From Sphingobium subterraneum (lineage in GTDB: Bacteria > Pseudomonadota > Alphaproteobacteria > Sphingomonadales > Sphingomonadaceae): a DNA stretch of 64,000 bases. Numbering within the stretch: the stretch's first letter is position 1; each line of letters opens with the position of its first letter. The translations under genes and the position numbers were made by a program. The notes beneath the pieces were generated by a model, which was not told where the DNA came from, did not search any database, and saw only the letters and a program-made list of their open reading frames with translations. This document shows positions 8,645 through 18,150 of this stretch, piece after piece. The DNA lies in assembly GCF_014199435.1 (NCBI RefSeq), contig NZ_JACIJP010000001.1, forward strand, positions 62,001 through 126,000. The letters are read 5' to 3'.

Positions 8645-9207
8645 ACGAAGACCAGAAAGAAATGGATACTCCCGGTATGGAACATGAAGCGCAGGAACCG
8701 TCCGCAGAACAGGGCGTCGAGGATGCGATCCATCCGCTGGAGCAGCAACTGACCGCAATCCAGGAAGAGCTGGCGACCGCGAAGCAGGATGTGCTTTACG
8801 CCCATGCCGAAACACAGAATGTGCGGCGGCGGATGGAGAAGGAACTCGCGGACGCCCGCGCCTATGCGTCGACCGCGTTTGCGCGCGACATGCTGTCGGT
8901 CGCCGACAATCTGGGGCGCGCGCTCGATTCCATTCCGGCCGACCTGCGCGAAGACGAGAAGTTCAAGTCGCTCGTCGTGGGGTTGGAAGCGACCGGCCGG
9001 GAGTTGGAAAGCATTTTCCGCAAGAACGGCATCGAACGGATCGCGGCGCTCGGCATGCCTCTGGACCCGAACCAGCATCAGGCGATGGTGGAAATGCCCA
9101 GTGACCAGGAACCCGGCACGATCGTACAGGAAATGCAGGCCGGTTACATGATCAAGGAGCGCCTGCTGCGTCCTGCATTGGTAGGGGTCGCGAAGAAGCC
9201 CGACTAA
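8641..9207 (+). CDS. grpE: Nucleotide exchange factor GrpE
   Basis: The 188-residue cochaperone releases ADP from DnaK. It has an acidic N-terminal tail, a long coiled-coil region (about residues 35-80, with EELATAKQDVLYAHAETQN), and a C-terminal beta domain with GLEATGRELESIF, HQAMVEMP and LLRPALVGVAKKPD. The start was set at 8641 because it overlaps the hrcA stop by 4 nt and begins the acidic tail; the frame is open much further upstream only as a shadow of hrcA. dnaK lies 1.1 kb downstream, separated by two minus-strand genes. Confidence 0.95.
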   Translation: MNEDQKEMDTPGMEHEAQEPSAEQGVEDAIHPLEQQLTAIQEELATAKQDVLYAHAETQNVRRRMEKELADARAYASTAFARDMLSVADNLGRALDSIPADLREDEKFKSLVVGLEATGRELESIFRKNGIERIAALGMPLDPNQHQAMVEMPSDQEPGTIVQEMQAGYMIKERLLRPALVGVAKKPD

Positions 9208-9235
9208 AGCCGTCGGTCACTCCGGAAGCGGTTCC

Positions 9236-9754
9236 TTATCGCGTGCGAAAGGGCAAGGTCGCTTCCAGATCCCCGAGGGGCGGCGCGTTTTTCGGACTGG
9301 CGCCCATCCGCCACAGAAAGGCGTGGCGGACGATTTCCGCCTGCTGTTCAATCCCGTAGCGGGCGAAGGGCTTGCCGGGTTCCAGCACATAATCATAGCG
9401 GCACCAGGGATGGCGCATCAGGGACAGATACCAGCGGCCCTTGCTTTGCGCCTGCCACACATGGGTCATTTCGTGGATGAAATGACCCTGCATGGTGAGG
9501 CTGTTATCGCAGAAATCCGGGCAGTAAAGGTCGCCATGCGGATGGAACCACAGGTGGCCATCGGGTGCCATCGTGACACGCGGCGGATGGAACAGCCAAT
9601 ATTTGCGCCGATGGATACGCACCGCGTCATAGTCGATCGCGTCGCCGAACATGGTTGCCGCAAGCGCACGTTCGCCCTCCGTTAAAGCCCGCGACGACAG
9701 GTCAGCGCTCGTCCGTCGACGGGGCGGCGTCACCCGGCTTGCGGATTGCCGCAT
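9236..9754 (-). CDS. Metallopeptidase-like protein (vgr-related) with HExxH motif
   Basis: The product of up to 172 residues contains FIHEMTHVWQAQ, a zincin-type HExxH motif, near residue 93, and a conserved LTEGERALAATMFGDAIDYD segment near residue 26. Such proteins are often labelled 'vgr related protein' in sphingomonads; no activity is established from sequence. The start is uncertain: ATG 9754 overlaps the upstream PCu(A)C gene by 53 nt, and a GTG at 9733 is an alternative. It shares a direction with that gene and is convergent with grpE. Confidence 0.7.
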   Translation of the reverse strand: MRQSASRVTPPRRRTSADLSSRALTEGERALAATMFGDAIDYDAVRIHRRKYWLFHPPRVTMAPDGHLWFHPHGDLYCPDFCDNSLTMQGHFIHEMTHVWQAQSKGRWYLSLMRHPWCRYDYVLEPGKPFARYGIEQQAEIVRHAFLWRMGASPKNAPPLGDLEATLPFRTR

Positions 9755-10172
9755 CGACGATCAGGCGGTCCCCGTTGGAGAAGAACAGCGTCATCGGCAG
9801 TTTGCCGTCCTTGACGATAGCGGGGTTGATCGCCCAGATCATCAGATGCTTGCCGCCGGGCGCGAAGGCGACTTTGCCCTTGGCGGGCACAGCCACCGAA
9901 TCAAGAGGCTGCATGCGCATCATGCCGCCTTCGCCCATCATGCTTTCGTGCATTTCAATCCGCTGCGCTCCATCTGCGGTAACGCTCCGCAGCGTTACGG
10001 CCTCCGGGCCACCATGGATGACGAAATAGCCACTGGACGGATTGTTCGGCTGCGCGCTCAGGCCGACCCACGCCTGATCCACATAAAGCGGATCTGGGTC
10101 GGCACAGGACGCCAAGGCAAAGGGCGCGCAAAATGCCGCGAGAAACCTCCGGAACGGGGAGGGGAAATGCAT
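9702..10172 (-). CDS. Periplasmic copper chaperone PCu(A)C family lipoprotein
   Basis: The 156-residue protein begins with a lipoprotein signal ending ALASC, so it is probably anchored after Sec export. The PCu(A)C domain follows with copper ligands in the usual order: His-Met in EMHESMMGEGGMMRM and His-Met in PGGKHLMIWA. These proteins deliver Cu(I) to cytochrome oxidase. ATG 10172 is preferred because GGAGAG sits 4 nt upstream of it; the frame extends to a TTG at 10199. No cytochrome oxidase genes are in the window. Confidence 0.88.
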   Translation of the reverse strand: MHFPSPFRRFLAAFCAPFALASCADPDPLYVDQAWVGLSAQPNNPSSGYFVIHGGPEAVTLRSVTADGAQRIEMHESMMGEGGMMRMQPLDSVAVPAKGKVAFAPGGKHLMIWAINPAIVKDGKLPMTLFFSNGDRLIVDAAIRKPGDAAPSTDER

Positions 10173-10233
10173 GGGGCTCTCCATATTGGTCTGTATCAAA
10201 ACCGGGCGAACGACACTCTAATCGCACGACATC

Positions 10234-10261
10234 CTTGTGCCAAGCGAATGCGCGCCTATAT
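10234..10261 (+). promoter_or_regulatory. RpoH (sigma-32)-type promoter for dnaK
   Basis: CTTG (10234-10237), exactly 17 nt, then CCTATAT (10255-10261) match the alphaproteobacterial RpoH consensus closely. The predicted transcript would start about 79 nt before the dnaK ATG. The assignment is from pattern only, but position and gene agree with known heat-shock control of dnaKJ. Confidence 0.65.
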
Positions 10262-10346
10262 CGCATCTCGAACCGGCGTTGGATCTGGCCCCGTGTGGCA
10301 GCTCCGGCCCGTCAACCGCTGAAACTTTGGGGTTAAGAGGAACTAC

Positions 10347-12251
10347 ATGGCTAAAGTTATTGGTATCGACCTTGGGACGACGAACAGCTGCGTTGCGGTG
10401 ATGGACGGCGGCAAGCCAAAGGTTATCGAGAATTCGGAAGGCGCCCGCACCACGCCGTCGATCGTTGCGTTCACCAAGGATGGCGAGCGCCTGATCGGTC
10501 AGCCCGCGAAGCGCCAGGCCGTCACCAACCCGGATAACACCGTTTCCGCCGTGAAGCGCCTTATTGGTCGTCGTTTCGATGACCCGATGACGGCGAAGGA
10601 CATGGAGCTGGTGTCCTATACCATTTCCAAGGGCCCGAACGGCGACGCTTGGGTGAAGGCCGGTGGAGAAGATTATTCGCCGTCGCAGATTTCCGCCTTC
10701 ACGCTGCAGAAGATGAAGGAAACCGCCGAGAGCTATCTCGGTGAGACGGTGACGCAGGCCGTCATTACGGTCCCCGCCTATTTCAACGACGCCCAGCGTC
10801 AGGCGACCAAGGATGCAGGTCGCATCGCCGGTCTCGAAGTGCTGCGTATCATCAACGAACCGACGGCGGCGGCGTTGGCCTATGGCCTCGACAAACAGGA
10901 CGGCAAGACGATCGCGGTCTATGACCTTGGCGGCGGCACGTTCGATATCTCCGTGCTGGAAATCGGCGACGGTGTGTTCGAGGTGAAGTCCACCAATGGC
11001 GACACTTTCCTGGGCGGCGAAGATTTCGACGCGAAGATTGTCGAATATCTTGCCGACGAGTTCAAGAAGGCGGAAGGCATTGACCTGCGCGGTGACAAGC
11101 TTGCCCTGCAGCGCCTGAAAGAAGCGGCGGAAAAGGCGAAGATCGAGCTGTCCTCGGCGGCGACGACCGAAGTCAACCTGCCTTTCATTACCGCCGACCA
11201 GAACGGGCCGAAGCACCTCGTCAAGACGATCAGCCGCGCCGATCTGGAGCGCCTTGTCGCCGACCTTATCAAGCGGACACTGGAGCCGTGCAAGAAGGCG
11301 CTGGCCGATGCCGGCGTTTCGGCAAGCGATATCAGCGATGTGGTGCTTGTCGGCGGCATGACCCGCATGCCGCGCGTGCGCGAAGTGGTGAAGGAGTTCT
11401 TCGGCAAGGAGCCCCACACGGGCGTCAACCCTGATGAAGTCGTTGCCATGGGTGCGGCCATTCAGGCGGGCGTGTTGCAGGGTGACGTCAAGGACGTGCT
11501 GTTGCTCGACGTGACGCCGCTGTCGCTGGGCATCGAGACCCTGGGTGGCGTGTTCACCCGCATGATCGACCGCAACACGACAATCCCGGCGAAGAAGAGC
11601 CAGGTCTATTCGACCGCCGACGACAACCAGCAGGCGGTCACGATCCGCGTGTTCCAAGGCGAGCGTGAAATGGCGGCGGACAACAAGCTGCTGGGTCAGT
11701 TCGATCTCGTCGGCATTCCGCCCGCACCGCGTGGCGTGCCTCAGATCGAGGTGACGTTCGATATCGACGCGAACGGCATCGTCAACGTCAGTGCCAAGGA
11801 CAAGGGAACCGGCAAGGAACAGCAGATCAAGATTCAGGCTTCGGGTGGCTTGTCCGATGCCGATATCGATCAGATGGTCCGCGATGCCGAGCAGTTTGCC
11901 GAGGACGACAGGAAGCGTCGCGAGGCGGCCGAGGCGAAGAACAACGCAGAGAGCCTGATCCACACCACCGAGCGTCAGCTTGAAGAGCATGCGGACAAGG
12001 TCGATGCGTCGCTCAAGAGCGAGATCGAAACTGCGATCGCAGCAGCCAAGTCTGCGGTCGAGGGTGGTGATCCGGAGGCGATGAAGACGAAGGCACAGGA
12101 ACTCGCGACGGTGGCGATGAAACTGGGCCAGGCGATCTACGAGAAGGAGCAGGCCGCGGCCGCTTCTCCCGACGCGGGTGAGACGGCGAAGAAGGACGAC
12201 GATGTCGTCGACGCCGAGTTCTCCGAAGTGGACGAAGACAACAAGGCCTAA
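10347..12251 (+). CDS. dnaK: Chaperone DnaK (Hsp70)
   Basis: The 634-residue protein has the full Hsp70 layout: ATPase domain starting [16 protein letters not shown], with [32 protein letters not shown] and [10 protein letters not shown]; linker [15 protein letters not shown]; substrate-binding beta domain and helical lid; acidic tail ending [15 protein letters not shown]. It refolds proteins with DnaJ and GrpE in the cytoplasm. AGAGGAA lies 6 nt before the ATG. An RpoH-like promoter lies upstream and dnaJ follows after 79 nt. Confidence 0.99.
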   Translation: MAKVIGIDLGTTNSCVAVMDGGKPKVIENSEGARTTPSIVAFTKDGERLIGQPAKRQAVTNPDNTVSAVKRLIGRRFDDPMTAKDMELVSYTISKGPNGDAWVKAGGEDYSPSQISAFTLQKMKETAESYLGETVTQAVITVPAYFNDAQRQATKDAGRIAGLEVLRIINEPTAAALAYGLDKQDGKTIAVYDLGGGTFDISVLEIGDGVFEVKSTNGDTFLGGEDFDAKIVEYLADEFKKAEGIDLRGDKLALQRLKEAAEKAKIELSSAATTEVNLPFITADQNGPKHLVKTISRADLERLVADLIKRTLEPCKKALADAGVSASDISDVVLVGGMTRMPRVREVVKEFFGKEPHTGVNPDEVVAMGAAIQAGVLQGDVKDVLLLDVTPLSLGIETLGGVFTRMIDRNTTIPAKKSQVYSTADDNQQAVTIRVFQGEREMAADNKLLGQFDLVGIPPAPRGVPQIEVTFDIDANGIVNVSAKDKGTGKEQQIKIQASGGLSDADIDQMVRDAEQFAEDDRKRREAAEAKNNAESLIHTTERQLEEHADKVDASLKSEIETAIAAAKSAVEGGDPEAMKTKAQELATVAMKLGQAIYEKEQAAAASPDAGETAKKDDDVVDAEFSEVDEDNKA

Positions 12252-12330
12252 CGGACAATGACCGTTTCCGCTGTCCCCGCCGGTGCTGATGCAGTATCGG
12301 CGGGGAAGTGATGCGACGGGCGGGGGCGCG

Positions 12331-13470
12331 ATGAGCACTCAGGTAGATTTTTACGAGCTTCTGGAGGTCGAACGGACCGCCGACGCCGCCACGATCAAGG
12401 CGGCTTATCGCAAGCTCGCTATGAAATTCCACCCGGACAAGAATCCGGGCTGCACGGACAGCGAAAACAAGTTCAAGGCGATCAGCCACGCCTATGATTG
12501 TTTGAAAGACGATCAGAAGCGGGCCGCCTATGACCGGTTCGGCCATGCTGCGTTTGAGAATGGCGGTCCCGGTAACGGTTTCGGCGGCGGCGCCGGCGGA
12601 TTTTCGGACCTCGGGGATATCTTCGAAACGATTTTCGGCGGCGGTTTCGGCGGTGGCGGTGCCGCCGGTCGCAAGGCGAATCGCCGTGGCGCAGACCTGC
12701 GCTACGACCTCGAAATCACGTTGGAAGAAGCCTTTAACGGCAAGACCATGCCGATCACCATCGACGTGTCCGCGCCGTGTGAGGAATGCGACGGATCGGG
12801 CGCGACGCCGGGAACGGGCGTCAAGACCTGCACGACCTGCAACGGCCATGGCCAGGTCCGTGCGCAGCAGGGCTTTTTCGTCGTCGAACGGACCTGTCCG
12901 TCTTGCCACGGAGCGGGTCAGGTGATCGAAACGCCGTGCCGGTCCTGCCGGGGCGAAGGCCGTGTGGACAAACGCAAAACGCTGTCCGTCAATATTCCAG
13001 CGGGGGTCGACGACGGAAATCGCATCCGGCTGAGCGGTGAGGGAGAGTGCGGCGCGCGGGGCGCGCCAGCGGGCGATCTCTATATTTTCCTGCATGTGAA
13101 GCGGCACGCCGTGTTTGAGCGGGATGGGACGACTTTGTTCTGCCGCGCGCCCGTCAGCTTTACGACGGCGGCGCTGGGTGGCGAGATCAAGGTGCCGGGC
13201 CTCGACCGCCAGACGATCGACATCCGTATTCCACCGGGCATTCAGTCGGGCAAGCAACTGCGCCAGCGCGGCGCGGGCATGCCGGTTGTGAACGGGCGCG
13301 GGCGCGGCGACATGGTCGTGCAGATCGAGGTGGAAACGCCCACGCGGCTCAGCGCGAAGCAGAAGGAACTGCTCGAAGCGTTCCGGGCGACCGAGACAGG
13401 TGACGAGAGTCCGCAATCGAGCGGGTTCTTCGCCAAGCTCAAGGATATGTGGGAAGACCTGACGGAATAG
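12331..13470 (+). CDS. dnaJ: Chaperone DnaJ (Hsp40)
   Basis: The 379-residue cochaperone has a J domain (residues 1-70, HPD in MKFHPDKNPG), a Gly/Phe-rich stretch (about 78-115), and four zinc CxxC motifs in CEECDGSG, CTTCNGHG, CPSCHGAG and CRSCRGEG, followed by two beta-barrel C-terminal domains. It stimulates DnaK ATPase and delivers substrates. ATG 12331 gives the canonical N-terminus; the frame is open 48 nt upstream without family residues. It sits downstream of dnaK in the same orientation. Confidence 0.98.
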   Translation: MSTQVDFYELLEVERTADAATIKAAYRKLAMKFHPDKNPGCTDSENKFKAISHAYDCLKDDQKRAAYDRFGHAAFENGGPGNGFGGGAGGFSDLGDIFETIFGGGFGGGGAAGRKANRRGADLRYDLEITLEEAFNGKTMPITIDVSAPCEECDGSGATPGTGVKTCTTCNGHGQVRAQQGFFVVERTCPSCHGAGQVIETPCRSCRGEGRVDKRKTLSVNIPAGVDDGNRIRLSGEGECGARGAPAGDLYIFLHVKRHAVFERDGTTLFCRAPVSFTTAALGGEIKVPGLDRQTIDIRIPPGIQSGKQLRQRGAGMPVVNGRGRGDMVVQIEVETPTRLSAKQKELLEAFRATETGDESPQSSGFFAKLKDMWEDLTE

Positions 13471-13476
13471 GCGGCG

Positions 13477-13716
13477 CTATCTGCGCCGGATTCTCCACAA
13501 GGTCGCGATCCCGATGCCGCACCAGATGATGTTCAGCACGACGGAGGGTATTGCGCCGTGCCACGCGGTATTGGCGATGAAGCCTGCCGATCCGATGAGA
13601 TTCATCCACTGGTAAAGCCGCGAATCGCCTTGCACCCTTCCGGTTGACAGCAGGGCGTATGCACCCAGAACCAACACGGCGCCCATCCAGCCAATGGCTT
13701 CCATTGCGAAGTTCAT
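13477..13716 (-). CDS. CBU_0592-like small membrane protein
   Basis: The 79-residue protein has three predicted membrane helices: AIGWMGAVLVLGAYALLSTG, a central WMNLIGSAGFIANTAW and VVLNIIWCGIGIATLW. It resembles the CBU_0592 family of uncharacterised integral membrane proteins. ATG 13716 was chosen because the upstream frame (to 13779) encodes only polar residues. It is convergent with dnaJ, 6 nt away. A second protein of similar type is encoded at 49671-49928. Confidence 0.7.
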   Translation of the reverse strand: MNFAMEAIGWMGAVLVLGAYALLSTGRVQGDSRLYQWMNLIGSAGFIANTAWHGAIPSVVLNIIWCGIGIATLWRIRRR

Positions 13717-13838
13717 GGCGACAGGTCCTTGGCTGAGCGGGGCATTCCGTCGGCTAGAACCTGCGCTCCTCCCCCGCAACAGATTTGGCGCAACAAAATG
13801 CGTGGTTGCTCGTTCCTTCGGCAGCAGAGGAGCGGGAA

Positions 13839-14798
13839 TTGGCAGATATACTTACGGAAACACGATCCGACTTTCTGGAGGCTGTCCTTACCGGCTTGTC
13901 GCAGATGCCCAAGGTTATCCCGGCGCGCTATCTTTATGATCGGCGTGGGTCGGAATTGTTTGAGCAAATCACATGCCTGCCCGAATATTACCCGACCCGC
14001 ACCGAAATCGGCCTGCTCAAGGCGCATGCACACGACATCGCCCGGCTGGTGGGCGTCGGCGGAGCGGTGATCGAGTTTGGATCGGGATCGTCCGTCAAGA
14101 CGCCGTTGCTGACAGATGCGGTAGATGCGTCCGTCTATGTGCCGATCGACATTTCGCGTGATTTCCTCCGGGAAGCCGCACGTTCGTTTGCGCGCGCCCA
14201 TCCGACCATGACGGTGGCACCGCTGGCGGGCGATTTTACCCGGCCGCTCGCGTTGCCCCCTGCGGTGGAGGGACAGCGCAAGCTGGGCTTTTTCCCCGGC
14301 TCGACCATCGGCAACCTGACGCACAGTGCTGCGGTGGACATGCTCCGATCCATGGCGGAAACGCTGGGAGAAGGGGCTTTCATGGTGATCGGCATGGATT
14401 GCCGGAAGAACCCCCGGATCTTCGAAGCGGCTTATGACGATGCAGCGGGCGTAACCGCAGCATTCAATCTGAACATTCTAAAACGGCTCAACAGTGAGCT
14501 TGACGGTTCCATCCCGGTCGACGCGTTCGAGCATCGCGCGGTGTGGCATGACGGCATAGGCCGGGTGGAGATGCATCTGGTGGCGCAACGCGACATGTCG
14601 TTCCGCGTTGCAGGGAAACTCTTCGCGATGGGCGAGGGGGAGACCATCCACACCGAGAACAGTCACAAATACACCGCGGAAGAAGCGCGACTGCTGGCGC
14701 GCACGGGTGGATGGAACCCGCTTGCGATGTGGGTCGACGAGGACGGCCTGTTCGGATTGCACGTGTGGCAGGTCGCGCCCCGGCGGATGGATCCTTGA
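13839..14798 (+). CDS. egtD: L-histidine N(alpha)-methyltransferase EgtD
   Basis: EgtD trimethylates histidine to hercynine with S-adenosylmethionine, the first step of ergothioneine synthesis. Motifs are [42 protein letters not shown] (SAM site), and [18 protein letters not shown] 13839 is proposed as start because AGAGGAG lies about 6 nt upstream and the resulting 319 residues match family length; the frame is also open to a TTG at 13785. No ATG lies near the conserved start. It overlaps egtB by 4 nt. Confidence 0.9.
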   Translation: MADILTETRSDFLEAVLTGLSQMPKVIPARYLYDRRGSELFEQITCLPEYYPTRTEIGLLKAHAHDIARLVGVGGAVIEFGSGSSVKTPLLTDAVDASVYVPIDISRDFLREAARSFARAHPTMTVAPLAGDFTRPLALPPAVEGQRKLGFFPGSTIGNLTHSAAVDMLRSMAETLGEGAFMVIGMDCRKNPRIFEAAYDDAAGVTAAFNLNILKRLNSELDGSIPVDAFEHRAVWHDGIGRVEMHLVAQRDMSFRVAGKLFAMGEGETIHTENSHKYTAEEARLLARTGGWNPLAMWVDEDGLFGLHVWQVAPRRMDP

Positions 14799-15994
14799 GC
14801 GTGGTCGCGCGCAGCGCGGCGCGTACCCTTCCGTCGTTCTGGATCGATCGCTACCGCGCGGTTCGCCGCGCGACCGAGGCGCTGGTGGCTCCACTTTCGC
14901 CGGAAGATTGCCAGGTGCAGTCGATGCCGGATGTCAGCCCGGCGAAATGGCATTTGGCGCATACGAGCTGGTTTTTCGAAACCTTTCTGTTGCGGCCGCA
15001 TCTGCCGGGATATGCGCTCTTCGATCCGGATTTCGAGCGCCTGTTCAATTCCTACTATAACGGCATCGGGACCCCCTATCCGCGAGCTGAACGGGGGCTG
15101 CTGACCCGGCCTCCGCTGTCGGCAGTCAAAGAGTACCGGAAGCATGTCGACCGGAGCATGGCGCAATTCCTGCTCGGTGGAGATGAGAAATATAGCGAAA
15201 TCATTGAGTTGGGTTTGCAGCATGAGGAGCAGCATCAGGAACTGATGCTGATGGACATTCAGCATGTTCTCTCCTGCAATCCCGCCGATCCAGTCTATTG
15301 TGTCGATGGGCCGCGCGCCGACCCGGTGGAGGGCGATCCGGAATGGCTGACATTCCTCCCCGCAGCCCTCGCGGAAATCGGGCATGGTGGCGACGGATTT
15401 GCGTTTGACAATGAAAGTCCCCGCCACCGGGCATGGATTGAGGTGTTCGAAATCGCCGACCGGCTCGTCTGTGCCGGCGACTATCTGCAGTTCATGGCGG
15501 ATGGCGGCTATCAGCGGCCGGAATATTGGCTCGCCGACGGGTGGGACAGGGTGCAAGCCGAAGGCTGGACCGCGCCGCTATACTGGCAGGAAGAAAACGG
15601 GCGCTGGACCCGTTTTTCACTGCGCGGGCGGATGGCAATCGACAGCGATGAGCCGGTACTGCACATAAGCCATTACGAGGCAGATGCGTATGCGCGATGG
15701 GCGGGAGCGCGCCTGCCCACCGAGGTGGAATGGGAAATTGCCGCCGGGTCCGGCCGGTTGCGCCAGCGGGACGATAGCGCATGGCAATGGACCGCTTCGC
15801 CTTATGTCGGTTATCCCGGTTATCGCCCCCTGCCTGGCGCGGTCGGAGAGTATAATGGCAAGTTTATGAGCAACCAGATGGTGCTGCGGGGCGGCTCCCT
15901 CGCCACGCCTCCCGGACACGCGCGGCTCACCTATCGCAATTTCTTCCCGCCGCATGCCCGCTGGATGTTTTCCGGAATTCGACTGGCGCGCTAA
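14795..15994 (+). CDS. egtB: Ergothioneine biosynthesis sulfoxide synthase EgtB
   Basis: The 399-residue protein has a DinB-like N-terminal domain with the iron-binding HxxxHxE motif in [14 protein letters not shown], and a C-terminal FGE/sulfatase-modifying domain with [28 protein letters not shown] and FSGIRLAR. It couples hercynine with a thiol donor (gamma-glutamylcysteine or cysteine) using oxygen. The start is taken as TTG 14795 within the egtD stop (TTGA), with GTG 14801 as an alternative. No egtA, egtC or egtE is present, so the last C-S cleavage must be supplied elsewhere. Confidence 0.9.
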   Translation: MSVVARSAARTLPSFWIDRYRAVRRATEALVAPLSPEDCQVQSMPDVSPAKWHLAHTSWFFETFLLRPHLPGYALFDPDFERLFNSYYNGIGTPYPRAERGLLTRPPLSAVKEYRKHVDRSMAQFLLGGDEKYSEIIELGLQHEEQHQELMLMDIQHVLSCNPADPVYCVDGPRADPVEGDPEWLTFLPAALAEIGHGGDGFAFDNESPRHRAWIEVFEIADRLVCAGDYLQFMADGGYQRPEYWLADGWDRVQAEGWTAPLYWQEENGRWTRFSLRGRMAIDSDEPVLHISHYEADAYARWAGARLPTEVEWEIAAGSGRLRQRDDSAWQWTASPYVGYPGYRPLPGAVGEYNGKFMSNQMVLRGGSLATPPGHARLTYRNFFPPHARWMFSGIRLAR

Positions 15995-16614
15995 TTTTGC
16001 GAGTCCACACCTGGGTAGGGACGGTCCTTGAGCATCGTAGCAAGGTGCACGGCGTTGGATGCCAGCATACTCGCAGTCGATCGCACGATCTTCGGAACTT
16101 GCGGCAACTCGTTGAAGTCCGTGCTGCCCATCGCCTCGCCGACCCAGTAGGACACTGCGCCTGCCGGAATTGTCCAGCCGACATCGTTCAGCGCCTGATA
16201 GAGATCGGCGCTGATCCTGTGCGCGCCATCCTCATTGCCGACGATCGCCGTAACCGCGACCTTCCCAAAGCTCGGCATGCGGCCTTGCCCATCCGTCTCG
16301 CCCAGAAAAGCGTCCATCCGTTCGAGCACCCGCTTGGCAACGCTGGACATTTGGCCGAGCCAGACCGGTGTCGCGAGAATCAGGATGTCCGCTTCGAGAA
16401 TCCTGCGTCGAAGGGCCGGCCATGCATCGCCTTCGCCCTCGTCGGATGTCACGCCGGGCTTTACATCCTCCTCCACGACACGGACCGTGCCAAGATTTTC
16501 AACCCCGTGTTGTGTCAATTCGCCCACGACCAGATCGATCATCGTGTCGGTAGACGAAGGCGCGCCGGAACGCGGTTTGAGGCTACAATTAAGAGCGATG
16601 CACGTAAGCGCCAT
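15991..16614 (-). CDS. Flavodoxin-fold NADPH-dependent FMN reductase family protein
   Basis: The 207-residue protein starts [13 protein letters not shown], a flavodoxin-fold phosphate-binding start, and has [25 protein letters not shown], typical of NAD(P)H-dependent FMN reductase / multimeric flavodoxin WrbA-like proteins. It probably binds FMN in the cytoplasm; the substrate is unknown. ATG 16614 is preferred because GGAGAA lies about 6 nt upstream. Its stop TAG overlaps the egtB TAA on the other strand. It is divergent from the acyltransferase at 16860. Confidence 0.85.
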   Translation of the reverse strand: MALTCIALNCSLKPRSGAPSSTDTMIDLVVGELTQHGVENLGTVRVVEEDVKPGVTSDEGEGDAWPALRRRILEADILILATPVWLGQMSSVAKRVLERMDAFLGETDGQGRMPSFGKVAVTAIVGNEDGAHRISADLYQALNDVGWTIPAGAVSYWVGEAMGSTDFNELPQVPKIVRSTASMLASNAVHLATMLKDRPYPGVDSQN

Positions 16615-16651
16615 GAAAAGATTCTCCGGTAGGGAAGGGCGCAGGTTCAAC

Positions 16652-16724
16652 CAGCGTGCACGCTGTTGGTTGCGCCGGTACCGCGGGGTGCATCGGCGCT
16701 ACCGGGACCCGGCGAAGGGCAACC
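16652..16724. promoter_or_regulatory. Inverted repeats between the FMN-reductase and acyltransferase genes
   Basis: A perfect 14-bp palindrome CAGCGTGCACGCTG lies at 16652-16665. Next to it, GGTTGC (16668-16673) and GCAACC (16719-16724) enclose a GC-rich segment with further pairing. The site lies in a 245-bp gap between divergent genes, so it could be an operator or a structured leader; no known factor is recognised. Confidence 0.35.
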
Positions 16725-16859
16725 GCCTCCATTTCGGATATATTGCGACGTTGATTGGGAATGTTCCGTAACGGGAAATCGCCAAATGCAATCGGTTGCA
16801 GAGCGCGTCGCATATTACTAGACCATTTCGGATGTGAATCTGCGGTGCTGGGGGGTCCG

Positions 16860-17963
16860 TTGGAACATTCGAAAAATAACATAGGTGTGCTGCGCCTGCT
16901 GCTCGCCAGCTTGGTGATTGTCAGTCACTCGCCGGAGATGGTCGATGGCAACCGATCACACGAAATCCTGAACAGCATCTTTCACACTATGTCGCTCGGC
17001 GACCTGTGCGTGGACGGATTTTTTCTGCTGAGCGGTTATCTCATTACTCAGAGCATGGAGAAGACCGCGTCGCTGCCGACCTATCTCGCCCACCGAATAT
17101 TACGGATCTATCCCGGATTTATTGCCTGTTTCCTCTTGTGCGTGTTCGTGCTCGCACCGGCGCTGCGCGCGGAGATAGGAGGGCAGCTCCGGCAGACGTT
17201 CCTGACACTGGTGCTGCTGGGCACTCCTCCGGTCTACGCCGGGCAAATGCCGGGGCTCGCTGAACCGAACCAACTCAACTGGTCGATGTGGACGATTGCC
17301 TATGAATTCCGCTGCTATCTGATGGTCGCGCTGCTCTGGGCCATTGGAATAATGTCGCGCCGTGCGGTGGTGCTGGGACTGACTATACTCGCGGTGGGGG
17401 CGCATGTCGCGTCAACCTATCCAGAGGTGGCTGACAGGATGCAATGGCCGTTTCCGCTGCCCTATCGATGGCAGATACTCGGCGGCATCCCGGAAAATAT
17501 CCGCCTTATGTCACACTTTCTGATCGGTACGAGCGCCTATCTGTACCGTGACGATCTGGAAAAGAATCTAACGGCCCCGATTGCGGCCCTTTTGACGGTC
17601 GCCATGCTGGGCTGCATGTTCCACCCGCACTTGGCAGACACCGCTGTGGGTCTGCTGGGCGGGTTTCCCTTGTTCTGGTTGGCGCTGAAGGCGGATTTGG
17701 GCAGGTTTCAGCGTATCAACGATCGTTGGGATATCAGCTATGGTGTCTATCTCTATGGTTGGCCGATCGGCATTACGTTGCGCTGGATCTATCCGGGTTT
17801 GGACGCTTGGCTATTGGTGAGTGCGACCCTGCCGCTGGCGCTGCTGTGCGGCGTGTTGAGTTGGCACTGGGTGGAAAAGCCCGTGAAGGGACTGCGCAAA
17901 AAGATCGATAGGAAAAGCGTGCGCTCCGATGCAGATCTCGCCCATAGCGCGTCCGGCCTTTGA
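16860..17963 (+). CDS. Acyltransferase family 3 (OafA/YrhL-like) membrane protein
   Basis: The 367-residue protein has about ten predicted membrane helices. The first motif, NIGVLRLLLASLVIVSHSPE, carries the His expected in acyltransferase-3 enzymes, and DGFFLLSGYLIT follows. Such proteins O-acetylate cell-surface polysaccharides or lipids. The start is uncertain: TTG 16860 is preferred because GGGGGG lies about 5 nt upstream and it begins just before the first helix; the frame is open to a TTG at 16755. It stands alone, upstream of the tetR gene. Confidence 0.82.
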   Translation: MEHSKNNIGVLRLLLASLVIVSHSPEMVDGNRSHEILNSIFHTMSLGDLCVDGFFLLSGYLITQSMEKTASLPTYLAHRILRIYPGFIACFLLCVFVLAPALRAEIGGQLRQTFLTLVLLGTPPVYAGQMPGLAEPNQLNWSMWTIAYEFRCYLMVALLWAIGIMSRRAVVLGLTILAVGAHVASTYPEVADRMQWPFPLPYRWQILGGIPENIRLMSHFLIGTSAYLYRDDLEKNLTAPIAALLTVAMLGCMFHPHLADTAVGLLGGFPLFWLALKADLGRFQRINDRWDISYGVYLYGWPIGITLRWIYPGLDAWLLVSATLPLALLCGVLSWHWVEKPVKGLRKKIDRKSVRSDADLAHSASGL

Positions 17964-18100
17964 TGGCCGAAATCCGAGTATGGGCCGTCAGGATGAACGT
18001 TGGCGTCGTCAAAGATAATCACGGTTCCGGGCCCCGGCCGGGTCATGATCGTCGTCTAGGCAACAGGGTAGGCGCCACACGGAACCCGCATCTCGTACAC

Positions 18101-18129
18101 TTGACCAACCGGAGCGGGTCGGCAATAGA
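18101..18129 (+). promoter_or_regulatory. Possible sigma-70 promoter of the tetR gene
   Basis: TTGACC (18101-18106), 17 nt and AATAGA (18124-18129) form a weak but correctly spaced promoter 22 nt before the tetR ATG. None of the palindromic operators found downstream recurs here. Confidence 0.3.
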
Positions 18130-18150
18130 GCGTTTTTCTCTGGAGATGGT

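Noticed and set aside
10218..12338. 706-codon minus-strand open frame opposite dnaK
   Set aside because: It is a mirror of the highly biased dnaK codons, has no recognisable domain and no initiation signals.
12013..13416. 467-codon minus-strand open frame opposite dnaJ
   Set aside because: Shadow of dnaK/dnaJ codons, no family features.
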